Shown: positions 18,551 through 29,087 of the stretch, in pieces
Layout of the letters: each line of letters opens with the position of its first letter
Position numbering within the stretch: the stretch's first letter is position 1
Assembly: GCA_944322345.1 (NCBI GenBank)
Contig: CALUOO010000008.1
Location: 62,001 to 126,000 of the forward strand
Reading direction: 5' to 3'
Length of the DNA stretch: 64,000 bases
From: an uncultured Bacteroides sp.
Lineage (GTDB): Bacteria; Bacteroidota; Bacteroidia; Bacteroidales; Bacteroidaceae
Notes under the pieces: generated by a model
What the model was told of the DNA's origin: nothing
The model's input: the letters and a program-made list of their open reading frames with translations, nothing else
Databases searched by the model: none
Translations under genes and position numbers: made by a program

Positions 18551-20539
18551 TTATTTTACTTTCATAGATGCTTTGATAAAATAGAGAATAAGTAAAGCGT
18601 ATGCTATTAGCGCCAATACCTCAGATAAAGTGTTACTTAACCAAGCATCATTTATGAGGTTAATCCCAGCAAAACGCATTGCTGCACTACTAACTCCCAT
18701 GAGAGCTCCTCCTGCAATGAAGCCGGAAGCTAATAAAGTTCCTTTTTCGCCTCTTGCTGTATTTATAGATTGATCTTTACTACGTGTTGTAACATACCAA
18801 TTAATAGCTCCTCCAACGACCAGTGGTATGTTTAGCTCTAGTGGTATAAACATACCTAAAGCAAATGCAAGTGCAGGTACCTTACAAAGTGTCAGTATGA
18901 TTGCTAATGCAGCTCCAATGCCATAAAGAAGCCAAGGAGCTCCAACACCACTCATTAGAGGTTCGATAACAGCTGCCATCGCGTTAGCTTGAGGTGCAGC
19001 CAATGCTCCACTAGTAAATCCATATGTTTTGTTTAGAATGATCATTACACCTCCTACAGTAGCTGCAGAAACAATAGTTCCTAAGAATTTCCATGTTTCT
19101 TGTTTAGCAGGAGTACTTCCTAACCAATATCCAATTTTTAAATCTGTAATAAATCCACCAGCCATTGAAAGGGCCGTACAAACTACTCCTCCCATTACTA
19201 AAGATGCAACCATTCCTGAAGGACCGTTCATGCCAACTGCCACCATTACTACAGATGCTAATATTAAAGTCATTAATGTCATACCAGAAACCGGATTGGT
19301 TCCTACAATAGCAATAGCATTGGCTGCTACAGTTGTGAATAAGAAGGAAATTCCTGCCACTAGGATAATGGCAACTGTAGTATGTATAAGATTCCCTTGC
19401 ATTACGTCAAAATAGAAAAATAAAACGATTAATATTAGGGTAATTATAGAGCCAATCGCAATAATTTTCATTGACAAATCACGCTGTGTACGGATTACTT
19501 CTTTTTCTAGGCTATTTTTACCTCCCATTTCTTTTGCAGCTAATCCTATTGCGCTTTTAATGATTCCCCATGAACGAATTATTCCAATGATTCCAGCCAT
19601 AGCTATTCCACCAATACCAATACTTTTGGCATAATAGTTAAATATTTCTTCTGGACTCATGCTACTTATCGTAGTATTAATTTCAGGATTCCATGCGTTT
19701 AGTACATAATCTCCCCATATTGCAGATATTCCTGGGATAATAATCCACCATACAGCTAAAGAACCTGCACAAATGATAGCTGCATACTTAAGTCCTACAA
19801 TATATCCTAATCCTAATACCGCAGCACCAACATTAACTTTAAATACAAGTTTAGCTTTATCGGCCAGTGTTTCTCCAATACTACATACACGGGTTGTAAA
19901 GTTTTCATTCCACCATCCAAAAGTAGCTATGGCAAAATCATATAATCCTCCTACAAGACCGGCTATCAATAAAGGCTTTGCCTGGCTACCTCCCTTCTCT
20001 CCTGATACAAGGACTTGAGTCGTCGCAGTTGCTTCTGGAAAAGGGTATTTGCCATGCATATCACTAACAAAATATTTTCGGAAAGGAATTAAAAATAATA
20101 TTCCTAGTACTCCTCCAAGTAATGAACTTATGAATACTTGCATAAAGGTGACAGTCATATCTGGATATTTAGCCTGAAGTATATAAAGGGCGGGAAGAGT
20201 AAAAATTGCTCCTGCTACAATAACTCCAGAACAGGCACCAATAGACTGAATGATAACATTTTCACCTAAAGCATTTTTTCTCTTTGCTGCATTGGAAACT
20301 CCTACAGCAATTATAGCTATTGGAATGGCTGCCTCAAATACCTGCCCTACTTTTAATCCTAAATAAGCGGCGGCGGCTGAGAACAGAACAGCCATTAGGA
20401 TACCCCATGTTACTGACCAAAAATTGACTTCTGGGTAACTCTTTGATGAAGTCATCAGAGGATTATATGTCTCTCCGACCTTCAATTCTCTAAATGCATT
20501 TTCAGGTAAACTTGCGAGTTTTTCTTCTTGTTCTTTCAT
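18551..20539 (-). CDS. OPT-family oligopeptide transporter
   Basis: 662 residues from MKEQEEK, chosen over an upstream ATG at 20608 that would run through the terminator hairpin. There are about 16 hydrophobic segments. Family marks include the conserved start LKVGETYNPL, the AAYLGLKVGQVFEAAIP stretch and FPEATATTQVLVSGEKGG near residue 175. Bacterial OPT proteins import short peptides with protons. It is the first gene of a pair with the DUF1460 amidase. Confidence 0.9.
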   Translation of the reverse strand: MKEQEEKLASLPENAFRELKVGETYNPLMTSSKSYPEVNFWSVTWGILMAVLFSAAAAYLGLKVGQVFEAAIPIAIIAVGVSNAAKRKNALGENVIIQSIGACSGVIVAGAIFTLPALYILQAKYPDMTVTFMQVFISSLLGGVLGILFLIPFRKYFVSDMHGKYPFPEATATTQVLVSGEKGGSQAKPLLIAGLVGGLYDFAIATFGWWNENFTTRVCSIGETLADKAKLVFKVNVGAAVLGLGYIVGLKYAAIICAGSLAVWWIIIPGISAIWGDYVLNAWNPEINTTISSMSPEEIFNYYAKSIGIGGIAMAGIIGIIRSWGIIKSAIGLAAKEMGGKNSLEKEVIRTQRDLSMKIIAIGSIITLILIVLFFYFDVMQGNLIHTTVAIILVAGISFLFTTVAANAIAIVGTNPVSGMTLMTLILASVVMVAVGMNGPSGMVASLVMGGVVCTALSMAGGFITDLKIGYWLGSTPAKQETWKFLGTIVSAATVGGVMIILNKTYGFTSGALAAPQANAMAAVIEPLMSGVGAPWLLYGIGAALAIILTLCKVPALAFALGMFIPLELNIPLVVGGAINWYVTTRSKDQSINTARGEKGTLLASGFIAGGALMGVSSAAMRFAGINLINDAWLSNTLSEVLALIAYALLILYFIKASMKVK

Positions 20540-20561
20540 ATTAATAATAATCCTAAAAAAA

Positions 20562-20610
20562 ACGTGGATTGCACGATTTTTATAGATGAAAAATTCGTGT
20601 CCATCCACGT
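20562..20610 (-). terminator. Rho-independent terminator of the DUF1573 gene
   Basis: ACGTGGAT (20610-20603, minus strand) pairs with ATCCACGT (20569-20562), with an inner AT-rich stem. On the minus strand it is followed by eight T. Confidence 0.9.
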
Positions 20611-20641
20611 CATATAATTTGAAGTTTATTTTTATTACCCT

Positions 20642-21052
20642 TTATTTATCTTTATTGGTGGTTTGGGATTTTTTAGCTTCCATATCACCTTCAATGTATA
20701 AACGCACCATCTCAGTTTTTCCATTGGTACGTACAGTGATGGATTTTTTAAAATGGCCTGGATATTTTCCTTTCCCATTATAAGTCACTTTAAGTACACC
20801 ACTTTTTCCTGGCATGACAGGTTCTTGGGTGCATTCAGGAATCGTACATCCACATGAAGCAACAGCTTGATGAATGACTAAAGGTGCGTCTCCAATATTT
20901 GTAAATTTAAATTCGCATGTAACTATTGGATTTTCTTCAGAGAACTTCCCAAAATTATGAGTCTTTTTATCAAATTTAATTTCTGCTGTTCCTTCGGCAA
21001 ATACAGAAATACCCAACATTAACAAGGCTACTAAAAAAAATATTTTTCTCAT
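20642..21052 (-). CDS. DUF1573 periplasmic protein
   Basis: 136 residues with a signal peptide (~1-19, ending VFAEG). The rest is a single Ig-like beta-sandwich of the DUF1573 family, marked by FGKFSEENPIVTCEFKFTN, LVIHQAVASCGCT near residue 70 and a KKSITVRTNG stretch. These are abundant exported Bacteroidota proteins of unknown role, perhaps protein-protein contacts in the envelope. The gene is probably single, with its own terminator. Confidence 0.88.
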   Translation of the reverse strand: MRKIFFLVALLMLGISVFAEGTAEIKFDKKTHNFGKFSEENPIVTCEFKFTNIGDAPLVIHQAVASCGCTIPECTQEPVMPGKSGVLKVTYNGKGKYPGHFKKSITVRTNGKTEMVRLYIEGDMEAKKSQTTNKDK

Positions 21053-21146
21053 ATTTGTAGTTTTTAAAGTTATTTGAAATCAAAGATAATATTTTTAACT
21101 CAAAAGTTAATAATATATTGTATAAAATAGTATTAACTCTTACTTT

Positions 21147-21752
21147 TTATTGCTTTTTTAGTTTGAAACCAACTTGCATACCTTCGTAGGTTTCGGCTAA
21201 TGATCCAATAGCTTTTAAACTATTATTATTACTTTTATTGGCAATGAATGATAAAAGTTGCAATAACTTATCGGATTTGAATAATAATTTTAATGTTTCA
21301 GACGTGTAATCTATATTGGCATTTAACGGAATGATACTCATATACTTTAATTCTATTTTTTGTTCAGAAGAATTATAGTTGTATGTCCCTTTTAATGTAT
21401 GTTTCCCTATTGTATTTGTAAATGTGCTGTCTGCATTGAATGTAAAACTCATTTGACCGTTTGTAATTCCTATTTTATTTAGTTGATCATCTAATTGGTT
21501 TTCGGCAACTGTCATCGCTGCAGAACCTCCTATTTCCATTAATTTATTGTCTGATTCAAGTTTGATTGCAGAGCCAATATAATCCCATGTCCCAGAAATA
21601 TCAGTAAGAGATTTGTTGTTGGTAACAGTATTTATTATATTAGAAATTTTTTCATTATTAAATAAATCTTTCAATGATTGTGCTCGACTGATATTGGAGA
21701 CCAATAAAAAATTTATGATAGCGAGCGTGATAAATAATGTTCTTTTTCCCAT
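21147..21752 (-). CDS. DUF4923 lipocalin-like exported protein
   Basis: 201 residues with a signal peptide (~1-24, ending SRAQS). The body fits DUF4923 as known in Bacteroides: an amphipathic start (LKDLFNNEKISNIINTV), ISGTWDYIGSAIKLES, MSFTFNADSTFTNT and a closing GMQVGFKLKK. The pattern is that of a lipocalin-like barrel, function unknown. The stop of engB lies two bases upstream, so both are read as one unit. Confidence 0.85.
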   Translation of the reverse strand: MGKRTLFITLAIINFLLVSNISRAQSLKDLFNNEKISNIINTVTNNKSLTDISGTWDYIGSAIKLESDNKLMEIGGSAAMTVAENQLDDQLNKIGITNGQMSFTFNADSTFTNTIGKHTLKGTYNYNSSEQKIELKYMSIIPLNANIDYTSETLKLLFKSDKLLQLLSFIANKSNNNSLKAIGSLAETYEGMQVGFKLKKQ

Positions 21753-21754
21753 AT

Positions 21755-22360
21755 TTATAAGTTATGAATTGTTTTGTTTATTTGTTCAATATAAGAAAGG
21801 ATTTCTAATCGTCCAGTTCTATTTTCAGATGAAGAAATGAAATGAGGAGGAAGTTCTTCCCAATGTTCATGTAATGTTTTTAAATAGCTATTTATGTTTT
21901 GTTTTAATTGGCCTCCTTTCAGTTTGTCTGATTTAGTAAAAATAATTGAAAAAGGAATATTATTCATGCCTAGCCATTCTATGAAATCCAAATCTATTTT
22001 TTGAGGAGTTAGTCGGCTATCAAGTAATACAAATAGATTTGTCATTTGTTTCCGTTGTAGAATGTAGGTTTCTATTATTGTTCTAATTTGTTCTTGTCCT
22101 TTTAGGCCACGTTTTGCATAGCCATATCCAGGAAGGTCTACTAAATACCAATTTTTATTAATCAAGAAATGATTGATCAACATTGTTTTCCCTGGTGTGG
22201 CAGATGTCATTGCTAGCCCTTTTCGATTAGTTAGCATATTAATCAAACTAGATTTTCCAACATTTGAACGTCCAATGAATGCATATTCTGGAAAATCTCC
22301 AGAAGGACATTTATTAACGTTTGTGTTACTAATTACAAATTCAGCACTCGATATTTCCAT
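21755..22360 (-). CDS. engB: Ribosome biogenesis GTPase EngB/YsxC (YihA)
   Basis: 201 residues from MEISSAEF, the usual Bacteroides start; two ATGs upstream (22387, 22408) are less likely. GTPase motifs: G1 GRSNVGKSS near residue 30, G2 Thr in TSATPGKT near 55, G3 DLPGYG near 77, G4 TKSDK near 145 and G5 SSSEN near 176. It is an essential GTPase that assists 50S subunit assembly. It heads a unit with the DUF4923 gene and is divergent from recR. Confidence 0.95.
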   Translation of the reverse strand: MEISSAEFVISNTNVNKCPSGDFPEYAFIGRSNVGKSSLINMLTNRKGLAMTSATPGKTMLINHFLINKNWYLVDLPGYGYAKRGLKGQEQIRTIIETYILQRKQMTNLFVLLDSRLTPQKIDLDFIEWLGMNNIPFSIIFTKSDKLKGGQLKQNINSYLKTLHEHWEELPPHFISSSENRTGRLEILSYIEQINKTIHNL

Positions 22361-22504
22361 TCTTATTCTATCATTAATTGTTTCCATTATTTTATGGTAT
22401 CCTTGCAAGGATTCATTCTCTATATAAAGAACAGACTTATTATATGCTAAAATGAGATATAAGATTTTATTTCATTTTGCTTAAGTTATACCTTGTAATC
22501 TCTG

Positions 22505-22552
22505 CAAAGATATTATATTTATAGGTATTTAAAAACAATATCTGTATCTTTG
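22505..22552. promoter_or_regulatory. Divergent -7 boxes for engB and recR
   Basis: Minus strand: TATCTTTG (22512-22505). Plus strand: TATCTTTG (22545-22552), 34 bases before the recR start. Both are perfect TAnnTTTG matches with the same sequence. Confidence 0.6.
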
Positions 22553-22586
22553 CGCTTTTAATAAGACTAAATGTCAAAAAATATCT

Positions 22587-23204
22587 ATGAATCAACAATA
22601 TCCTTCCTTATTATTAGAAAGAGCGGTTGAAGAATTCTCGAAACTTCCAGGTATTGGACGTAAAACTGCTATGCGATTAGTCTTGCATTTGTTACGCCAA
22701 GATGCATCAACTGTTGAATCTTTTGGCAATTCAATTATAACGCTAAAACATGAAGTAAAATATTGTAAGGTATGTCATAATATCTCTGATACAGATATTT
22801 GTCAGATATGTACAAATGCTCAGCGTGATCATTCAGTTGTATGTGTCGTTGAAAATGTTCGTGATGTGATGGCTGTAGAAGCAACACAGCAATATCATGG
22901 ATTATATCATGTATTGGGTGGAGTGATTTCTCCAATGGATGGAATTGGCCCAGGGGATTTGCAGATAGAAAGTTTAGTACAACGTGTTGCAAAAGGTGGA
23001 ATAGATGAAGTCATTTTAGCGTTAAGTACTACGATGGAAGGTGATACGACAAATTTTTATATTTATCGTAAATTAGAGAATATGAATATAAAACTTAGTG
23101 TTATTGCCCGAGGAATTTCAGTAGGTGATGAATTGGAATACGCCGACGAAATTACATTAGGACGCAGCATTATAAATAGGACACTTTTTACTGGTAGTAT
23201 ATAG
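22587..23204 (+). CDS. recR: Recombination mediator protein RecR
   Basis: 205 residues, full length. It works with RecF/RecO to load RecA at gaps. It has the helix-hairpin-helix region [12 protein letters not shown] near residue 20, a four-Cys zinc finger ([16 protein letters not shown]) near 57-72 and a Toprim domain ([14 protein letters not shown] near 87, [13 protein letters not shown] near 150). It heads a run of three closely spaced genes with a small membrane protein and an acetyltransferase. Confidence 0.96.
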   Translation: MNQQYPSLLLERAVEEFSKLPGIGRKTAMRLVLHLLRQDASTVESFGNSIITLKHEVKYCKVCHNISDTDICQICTNAQRDHSVVCVVENVRDVMAVEATQQYHGLYHVLGGVISPMDGIGPGDLQIESLVQRVAKGGIDEVILALSTTMEGDTTNFYIYRKLENMNIKLSVIARGISVGDELEYADEITLGRSIINRTLFTGSI

Positions 23205-23220
23205 ATTAAAAGAAAAAATT

Positions 23221-23670
23221 ATGGAAGAGCAGATATTATATGTCACTAAAAAATTAAATATTAATTACATATTATTTTGGATTATTCCATTTCTTTTTTT
23301 AGGATTGTGGGAACTAGGAGTTCTCGAATCAGGAGTTTTTGCAGATAACATTCAAATCCGATACTATATTGAAACTTTTACGATTTTATTAACCGCATTA
23401 TGCATACCATTAGCTTTAAAACTCTTTAACTGGGTCTTAAAAAATAAGATTGATAAAATGAGCATCATAGCTGCGTTAAAGAAATATATGCAATGGAGTA
23501 ATATTCGCTTAGGAATAATAGAGATAGATGTATTAGTTAGTCTAATGAGTTATTATTTGACATTTAGCAATACTGGAGGTCTTTGTGCTTTAATAGGACT
23601 TACAGCTTCTTTTTTTTGCATTCCAGGAGAGAAAAGATTGAGATGTGAACTTCGAATAGACAAGGATTAA
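23221..23670 (+). CDS. Small membrane protein, function unknown
   Basis: 149 residues with about four hydrophobic segments (near residues 15-35, 50-70, 95-115 and 118-132). No enzymatic motif is visible. It sits between recR and a GNAT gene with gaps of 16 and 11 bases, so it is cotranscribed. I do not recognise a named family, although I recall the recR-membrane protein-GNAT order from other Bacteroides. Confidence 0.75.
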   Translation: MEEQILYVTKKLNINYILFWIIPFLFLGLWELGVLESGVFADNIQIRYYIETFTILLTALCIPLALKLFNWVLKNKIDKMSIIAALKKYMQWSNIRLGIIEIDVLVSLMSYYLTFSNTGGLCALIGLTASFFCIPGEKRLRCELRIDKD

Positions 23671-23681
23671 TTTTTGAAATC

Positions 23682-24227
23682 ATGCAAACAACTTTTTTAA
23701 CAAATGATCGTATATATCTTCGTGCTGTAGAGCCTGAGGATATAGATATTATGTATGAAATGGAGAATGATCCTTCGATGTGGGATATTAGTAACTTTAC
23801 TGTTCCTTATTCACGTTATGTATTGCGTCAATATATTGAAAATTCGCAATGCGATGTGTTCTCAGATAAACAACTTCGTCTTATGATTGTATACAAAAAT
23901 GAACATAAAGTATTAGGCACAATAGATATTACAGATTTCTCGCCATTACATGCTCGTGGTGAAGTGGGTATTGCTATTCATAAAAATTACCGTCAGGAGG
24001 GCTATGCTTCCGATGCTCTGAGACTATTGTGTGATTATGCTTTTGGATTTCTATCGTTTACTCAACTATATGCACATATTGCTGTGGATAATGAGAGTTG
24101 TATTCGATTATTTACATCTTGTGGTTTTACCCAATGTGGTCTATTAGAAAAATGGTTGCAAATTGGGAATAAATATAAGGATGTTGCACTCTTTCAATAT
24201 ATAAATCCAAATAATAAAAATAAATAA
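23682..24227 (+). CDS. GNAT-family N-acetyltransferase (RimJ/RimL type)
   Basis: 181 residues. It opens with the RimJ-like pattern DRIYLRAVEPEDIDIMYEMEND. The acetyl-CoA loop is IHKNYRQEGYASDALRLL near residues 105-122 (Q/R-x-x-G-x-A), and the C-terminal half has NESCIRLFTSCGF near 145, typical for N-terminal or small-amine acetyltransferases. The substrate is unknown. It is the last gene of the recR unit. Confidence 0.88.
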   Translation: MQTTFLTNDRIYLRAVEPEDIDIMYEMENDPSMWDISNFTVPYSRYVLRQYIENSQCDVFSDKQLRLMIVYKNEHKVLGTIDITDFSPLHARGEVGIAIHKNYRQEGYASDALRLLCDYAFGFLSFTQLYAHIAVDNESCIRLFTSCGFTQCGLLEKWLQIGNKYKDVALFQYINPNNKNK

Positions 24228-24316
24228 AGTAAATGGGAATTATTTATTTTGTAAAGTAAAAGGTAGCAGTTATATTACTTTTCTCGATGGAAATATGTTC
24301 ATCTAAAATTATCATG

Positions 24317-24324
24317 TATATTTG
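24317..24324 (+). promoter_or_regulatory. -7 promoter box of the aminotransferase gene
   Basis: TATATTTG, 28 bases before the start codon; -33 not clear. Confidence 0.55.
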
Positions 24325-24351
24325 TCAGAGTAAATAAAAATAGATATTAAA

Positions 24352-25671
24352 ATGAAAAATACACCAATCAAACAAGAAGTTATTGATAAAATAATTCGTG
24401 AATTTCAAATTAGTGATTTTTCTAAAGCTACGATTCGCGAAGTAAGAGCCATTGCATCTCAAGCAGAAGTTGCATCGGGAGTAGAATTTATTAAAATGGA
24501 AATGGGAGTTCCTGGGCTATCGCCTTCTGCTATAGGGGTTGCTGCAGAAATAGATGCTTTGAAAAATGGATTGGCTAGTTTATATCCAGATATAAATGGC
24601 TTGCCTGAACTTAAAAAGGAAGCGTCTCAATTTGTTAAATCCTTTATTAATATAGATTTGAGTCCTGAAGGCTGTGTACCTGTAACTGGATCTATGCAAG
24701 GAACATTTGCCTCTTTCTTGATATGTAGCCAATGTAATCAACAAAAAGATACAATTTTGTTCATTGATCCAGGATTTCCTGTACAAAAGCAACAGTTGGT
24801 AGTGATGGGGCAAAAATATGAAACATTTGATGTTTATAACTATAGAGGAGAGAAGCTAAGAGAAAAATTGGAAAGTTATTTAGAAAAAGAGAATATATCA
24901 GCTATAATTTATTCAAATCCCAATAATCCAAGTTGGATTTGTCTTAAAGAAGAAGAATTACAGATTATTGGCGAATTAGCGACTCAATATGATGTGATAG
25001 TTTTAGAAGATTTGGCATATTTTGGTATGGATTTTAGGCAAGATTTAAGTTGCCCTAATCAATCTCCTTTTCAGCCTTCTGTTGCTAATTATACAGATAA
25101 TTATATTATATTAATATCTGGGTCAAAAATCTTTAGCTATGCGGGGCAACGAATTGGTGTTTGCTGTATTTCAGATAAACTTTATCATCGTAATTATCCA
25201 AGACTAACAAAACGTTATGGTGCAGGTACATTTGGTAGTGTCTTTATTCATCGTATCTTATATGCTTTATCGTCAGGAACAAGTCATTCTGCTCAATATG
25301 CAATGGCAGCTATGCTAAAATCGGCAAATAATGGAGATTATAATTTCCTGAATGAAGTGAGAATTTACGGAGAGCGAGCAAAGAAACTAAAAGATATCTT
25401 TTTGCGTCATAATTTTTATTTGGTATATGACAAAGATTTGGGCGATCCAATTGCCGATGGATTTTATTTTACAATTGGATATCCAGGAATGAGTAGCGGT
25501 GAACTAGCAAAAGAACTAATGTATTATGGGATTAGCGCTATTTCATTAATTACGACAGGAAGCTGGCAAGAAGGACTTCGTGCATGTACATCATTTATAA
25601 AGGATCATCAATATGTACAACTAGATGAAAGGTTGAAAGTATTTGCAGAAAATCATCCTATTCTAAAATAA
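24352..25671 (+). CDS. Pyridoxal-phosphate aminotransferase, class I/II
   Basis: 439 residues. Fold type I aminotransferase marks are YPDINGLPELKKEASQF near residue 80, SNPNNPSW near 188, the Asp in VLEDLAYFGMD near 222 and the PLP Lys in SGSKIFSYAGQR at 259, followed by Arg in QRIGV. The substrate amino acid cannot be assigned. The gene has its own promoter and terminator and is convergent with groEL. Confidence 0.9.
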   Translation: MKNTPIKQEVIDKIIREFQISDFSKATIREVRAIASQAEVASGVEFIKMEMGVPGLSPSAIGVAAEIDALKNGLASLYPDINGLPELKKEASQFVKSFINIDLSPEGCVPVTGSMQGTFASFLICSQCNQQKDTILFIDPGFPVQKQQLVVMGQKYETFDVYNYRGEKLREKLESYLEKENISAIIYSNPNNPSWICLKEEELQIIGELATQYDVIVLEDLAYFGMDFRQDLSCPNQSPFQPSVANYTDNYIILISGSKIFSYAGQRIGVCCISDKLYHRNYPRLTKRYGAGTFGSVFIHRILYALSSGTSHSAQYAMAAMLKSANNGDYNFLNEVRIYGERAKKLKDIFLRHNFYLVYDKDLGDPIADGFYFTIGYPGMSSGELAKELMYYGISAISLITTGSWQEGLRACTSFIKDHQYVQLDERLKVFAENHPILK

Positions 25672-25692
25672 TATCCTAAATTTACAAGTAAT

Positions 25693-25734
25693 AAGAAGCC
25701 CATCATTAAAATTCATATCAATGATGGGTTTCTT
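25693..25734 (+). terminator. Terminator of the aminotransferase gene
   Basis: AAGAAGCCCATCATT (25693-25707) pairs with AATGATGGGTTTCTT (25720-25734) with one G-T, followed by a T-rich stretch. Confidence 0.85.
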
Positions 25735-25755
25735 GTTTCATTTATATTATAAACT

Positions 25756-25792
25756 AAACAAGCCACCTTTCTAAATGAAAGGCAGCTTGTTT
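25756..25792 (-). terminator. Terminator of groEL
   Basis: AAACAAGC (25756-25763) pairs with GCTTGTTT (25785-25792), with a partly paired CTTTC/GAAAG inner stem. On the minus strand it is followed by a T-containing tract. It lies 38 bases past the groEL stop. Confidence 0.75.
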
Positions 25793-25829
25793 CTATTTAT
25801 TTATTTATGAGATTTATCAAACAAGAGGA

Positions 25830-27470
<1,641 letters not shown>

Positions 27471-27503
27471 TTAATTTTAATTTTTTTGATTAATACGTTG
27501 AAT

Positions 27504-27776
27504 TTATCCCAAAACTGCGAAAACATCGCTTTGACGCATGATCAAGTATTTTGTGCCTTCCACTTCTAATTCAGTACCAGCATATTTGCCATAAAGAACA
27601 GTGTCGCCGACTTTCAATACCATTTCTTCGTCTTTTGTTCCTTGACCTACTGCAATGACTTCACCTTTCAAGGGTTTTTCTTTTGCTGTATCAGGAATGA
27701 TGATGCCACCAATTGTTTTCTCTTCTGCAGGTGCGGGAAGAATCAGCACTCTGTCTGCTAATGGTTTAATGTTCAT
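27504..27776 (-). CDS. groES: Co-chaperonin GroES (Hsp10)
   Basis: 90 residues from [10 protein letters not shown], the usual start; the ATG at 27806 would add ten non-conserved residues. Conserved GroES features are PLADRVLI, the mobile loop [18 protein letters not shown] and [22 protein letters not shown]. It is the first gene of the operon. Confidence 0.97.
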   Translation of the reverse strand: MNIKPLADRVLILPAPAEEKTIGGIIIPDTAKEKPLKGEVIAVGQGTKDEEMVLKVGDTVLYGKYAGTELEVEGTKYLIMRQSDVFAVLG

Positions 27777-27901
27777 AGTTTCTTGTATTTTTATATTGTT
27801 ATACATTTTGTATTAATGTTCTACTGCTTTTTGAAAAGCAATACGCAAAGTCTATTACGAAAAGCGTGCCAAAGTAAAGAATGGGTAGTTTGGCAGAGAA
27901 A

Positions 27902-27941
27902 AACTGACAAAATGGCTGTGCTGCCTGTTTAACTGACAAAA
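27902..27941 (-). promoter_or_regulatory. Direct repeat upstream of groES, possible heat-shock control site
   Basis: AACTGACAAAA occurs at 27902-27912 and again at 27931-27941, 29 bases apart, about 125-165 bases before groES. No clean TAnnTTTG box is seen between it and the gene: a 7-base variant TACTTTG and a TAGACTTTG lie nearer. No CIRCE inverted repeat is present. Confidence 0.3.
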
Positions 27942-28032
27942 AAGAAAATGTTTACTATTTCTTTAAACAAAAACGGCTGTTTTTTCCTTATTATTATATA
28001 TAATTGCACACCACTCATAAACATATTACATT

Positions 28033-29052
28033 ATGGAAAAATCAAGACTCGGAATATTCATTGTTTTTGGCATGTTTTATTCATGTAGTTTACATACGAA
28101 CAAGAATATTACTCCAGACGTAATTTCTTCTGATTCCGTCGTTCAGGAGGTCGTTCAAAAGGAACCGGTTATAGAACCTGTGAGAGCTAAGGATATTCGT
28201 GTCAGTAAAGAATTGTTATATGACAAATATACATTGGATGACATTTATCCTTATAAAGATACAACCCGTTGTTTTCAGTGGGACAAGATAAAAAAAGGGC
28301 TCGCTTTGTTGGAAACTATTCAACAAGAGCATTCTCAATGGGGAATTGTTCAAAATTATAAGAACAGGAATGGTGAGGCACCGCTTGTCAGACACTATGT
28401 AAGGAATGCTTATGGAAGAGTAGCAGATACGCTTGGGGTGGAAAGGTATCAATCGGTTCCATTGTTCTTGCTTACGGATACTCTTGTGCCCGAACGATAT
28501 GTGCAGGATGGAGAACTGACACGTCTTGTTGGCAGTGAAGGAAGTTTTGTCAGGGCGCAACCTATATTTACAGGTGGTGAATGGATGATTCCACAGAAAT
28601 ATGTAAAAGCTATCGGAGATACTGTCGTATTTGATCATACTATTTTTATCGACCGGCAGAATCAGAATATTGCTACCTTGGAACGTGTGAAAGCGAAGAA
28701 ATGGAAAGTTCGCAGTATGAATCCCTCTACAACCGGACGACACCGCCCTCCGTATGCGCAGGAAACTCCGCTGGGGATGTTCGTACTACAGGAAAAGAAA
28801 GTAAAGATGGTCTATCTGAAAGACGGTTCGAAGGCAACAGGTGGATATGCTCCATATGCCAGCCGTTTTACGGACGGAGCCTATATTCATGGTGTGCCCG
28901 TAGCTGTTCCCCGGACGGCACAGATTGAGTATAGCTGGTCGCTGGGAACTACGCCACAGTCGCATATGTGTGTACGGAATGCAACGTCTCATGCCAAGTT
29001 CGTTTTCGAATGGGCGCCTGTAAATGAGACGATTATTTTCGTTTTGGAATAA
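28033..29052 (+). CDS. L,D-transpeptidase (YkuD domain) lipoprotein
   Basis: 339 residues. The N-terminus is a lipoprotein signal with Cys in FYSCSL near residue 18. The C-terminal ~110 residues form a YkuD-type domain: GRHRPPYAQETPLGMF, YIHGVPV with the conserved His, then SHMCVRN with the catalytic Cys near residue 316, a variant of the usual SHGCIR. It probably crosslinks peptidoglycan or attaches proteins to it. The middle region is lineage specific. Composition shifts from AT-rich to GC-richer along the gene. Confidence 0.85.
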   Translation: MEKSRLGIFIVFGMFYSCSLHTNKNITPDVISSDSVVQEVVQKEPVIEPVRAKDIRVSKELLYDKYTLDDIYPYKDTTRCFQWDKIKKGLALLETIQQEHSQWGIVQNYKNRNGEAPLVRHYVRNAYGRVADTLGVERYQSVPLFLLTDTLVPERYVQDGELTRLVGSEGSFVRAQPIFTGGEWMIPQKYVKAIGDTVVFDHTIFIDRQNQNIATLERVKAKKWKVRSMNPSTTGRHRPPYAQETPLGMFVLQEKKVKMVYLKDGSKATGGYAPYASRFTDGAYIHGVPVAVPRTAQIEYSWSLGTTPQSHMCVRNATSHAKFVFEWAPVNETIIFVLE

Positions 29053-29058
29053 AATGCG

Positions 29059-29066
29059 TATCTTTG
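29059..29066 (+). promoter_or_regulatory. -7 promoter box before the second L,D-transpeptidase
   Basis: TATCTTTG, 7 bases past the stop of the preceding gene and 22 bases before the next start, so the second gene has its own promoter. Confidence 0.55.
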
Positions 29067-29087
29067 CGGCGTTTTTGAATCAAACGG

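Noticed and set aside
27840-27890. Sigma-54 promoter (TGGCAC-like) upstream of groES on the minus strand
   Set aside because: TGGCAC is present but the -12 TTGC half is not at the required spacing.
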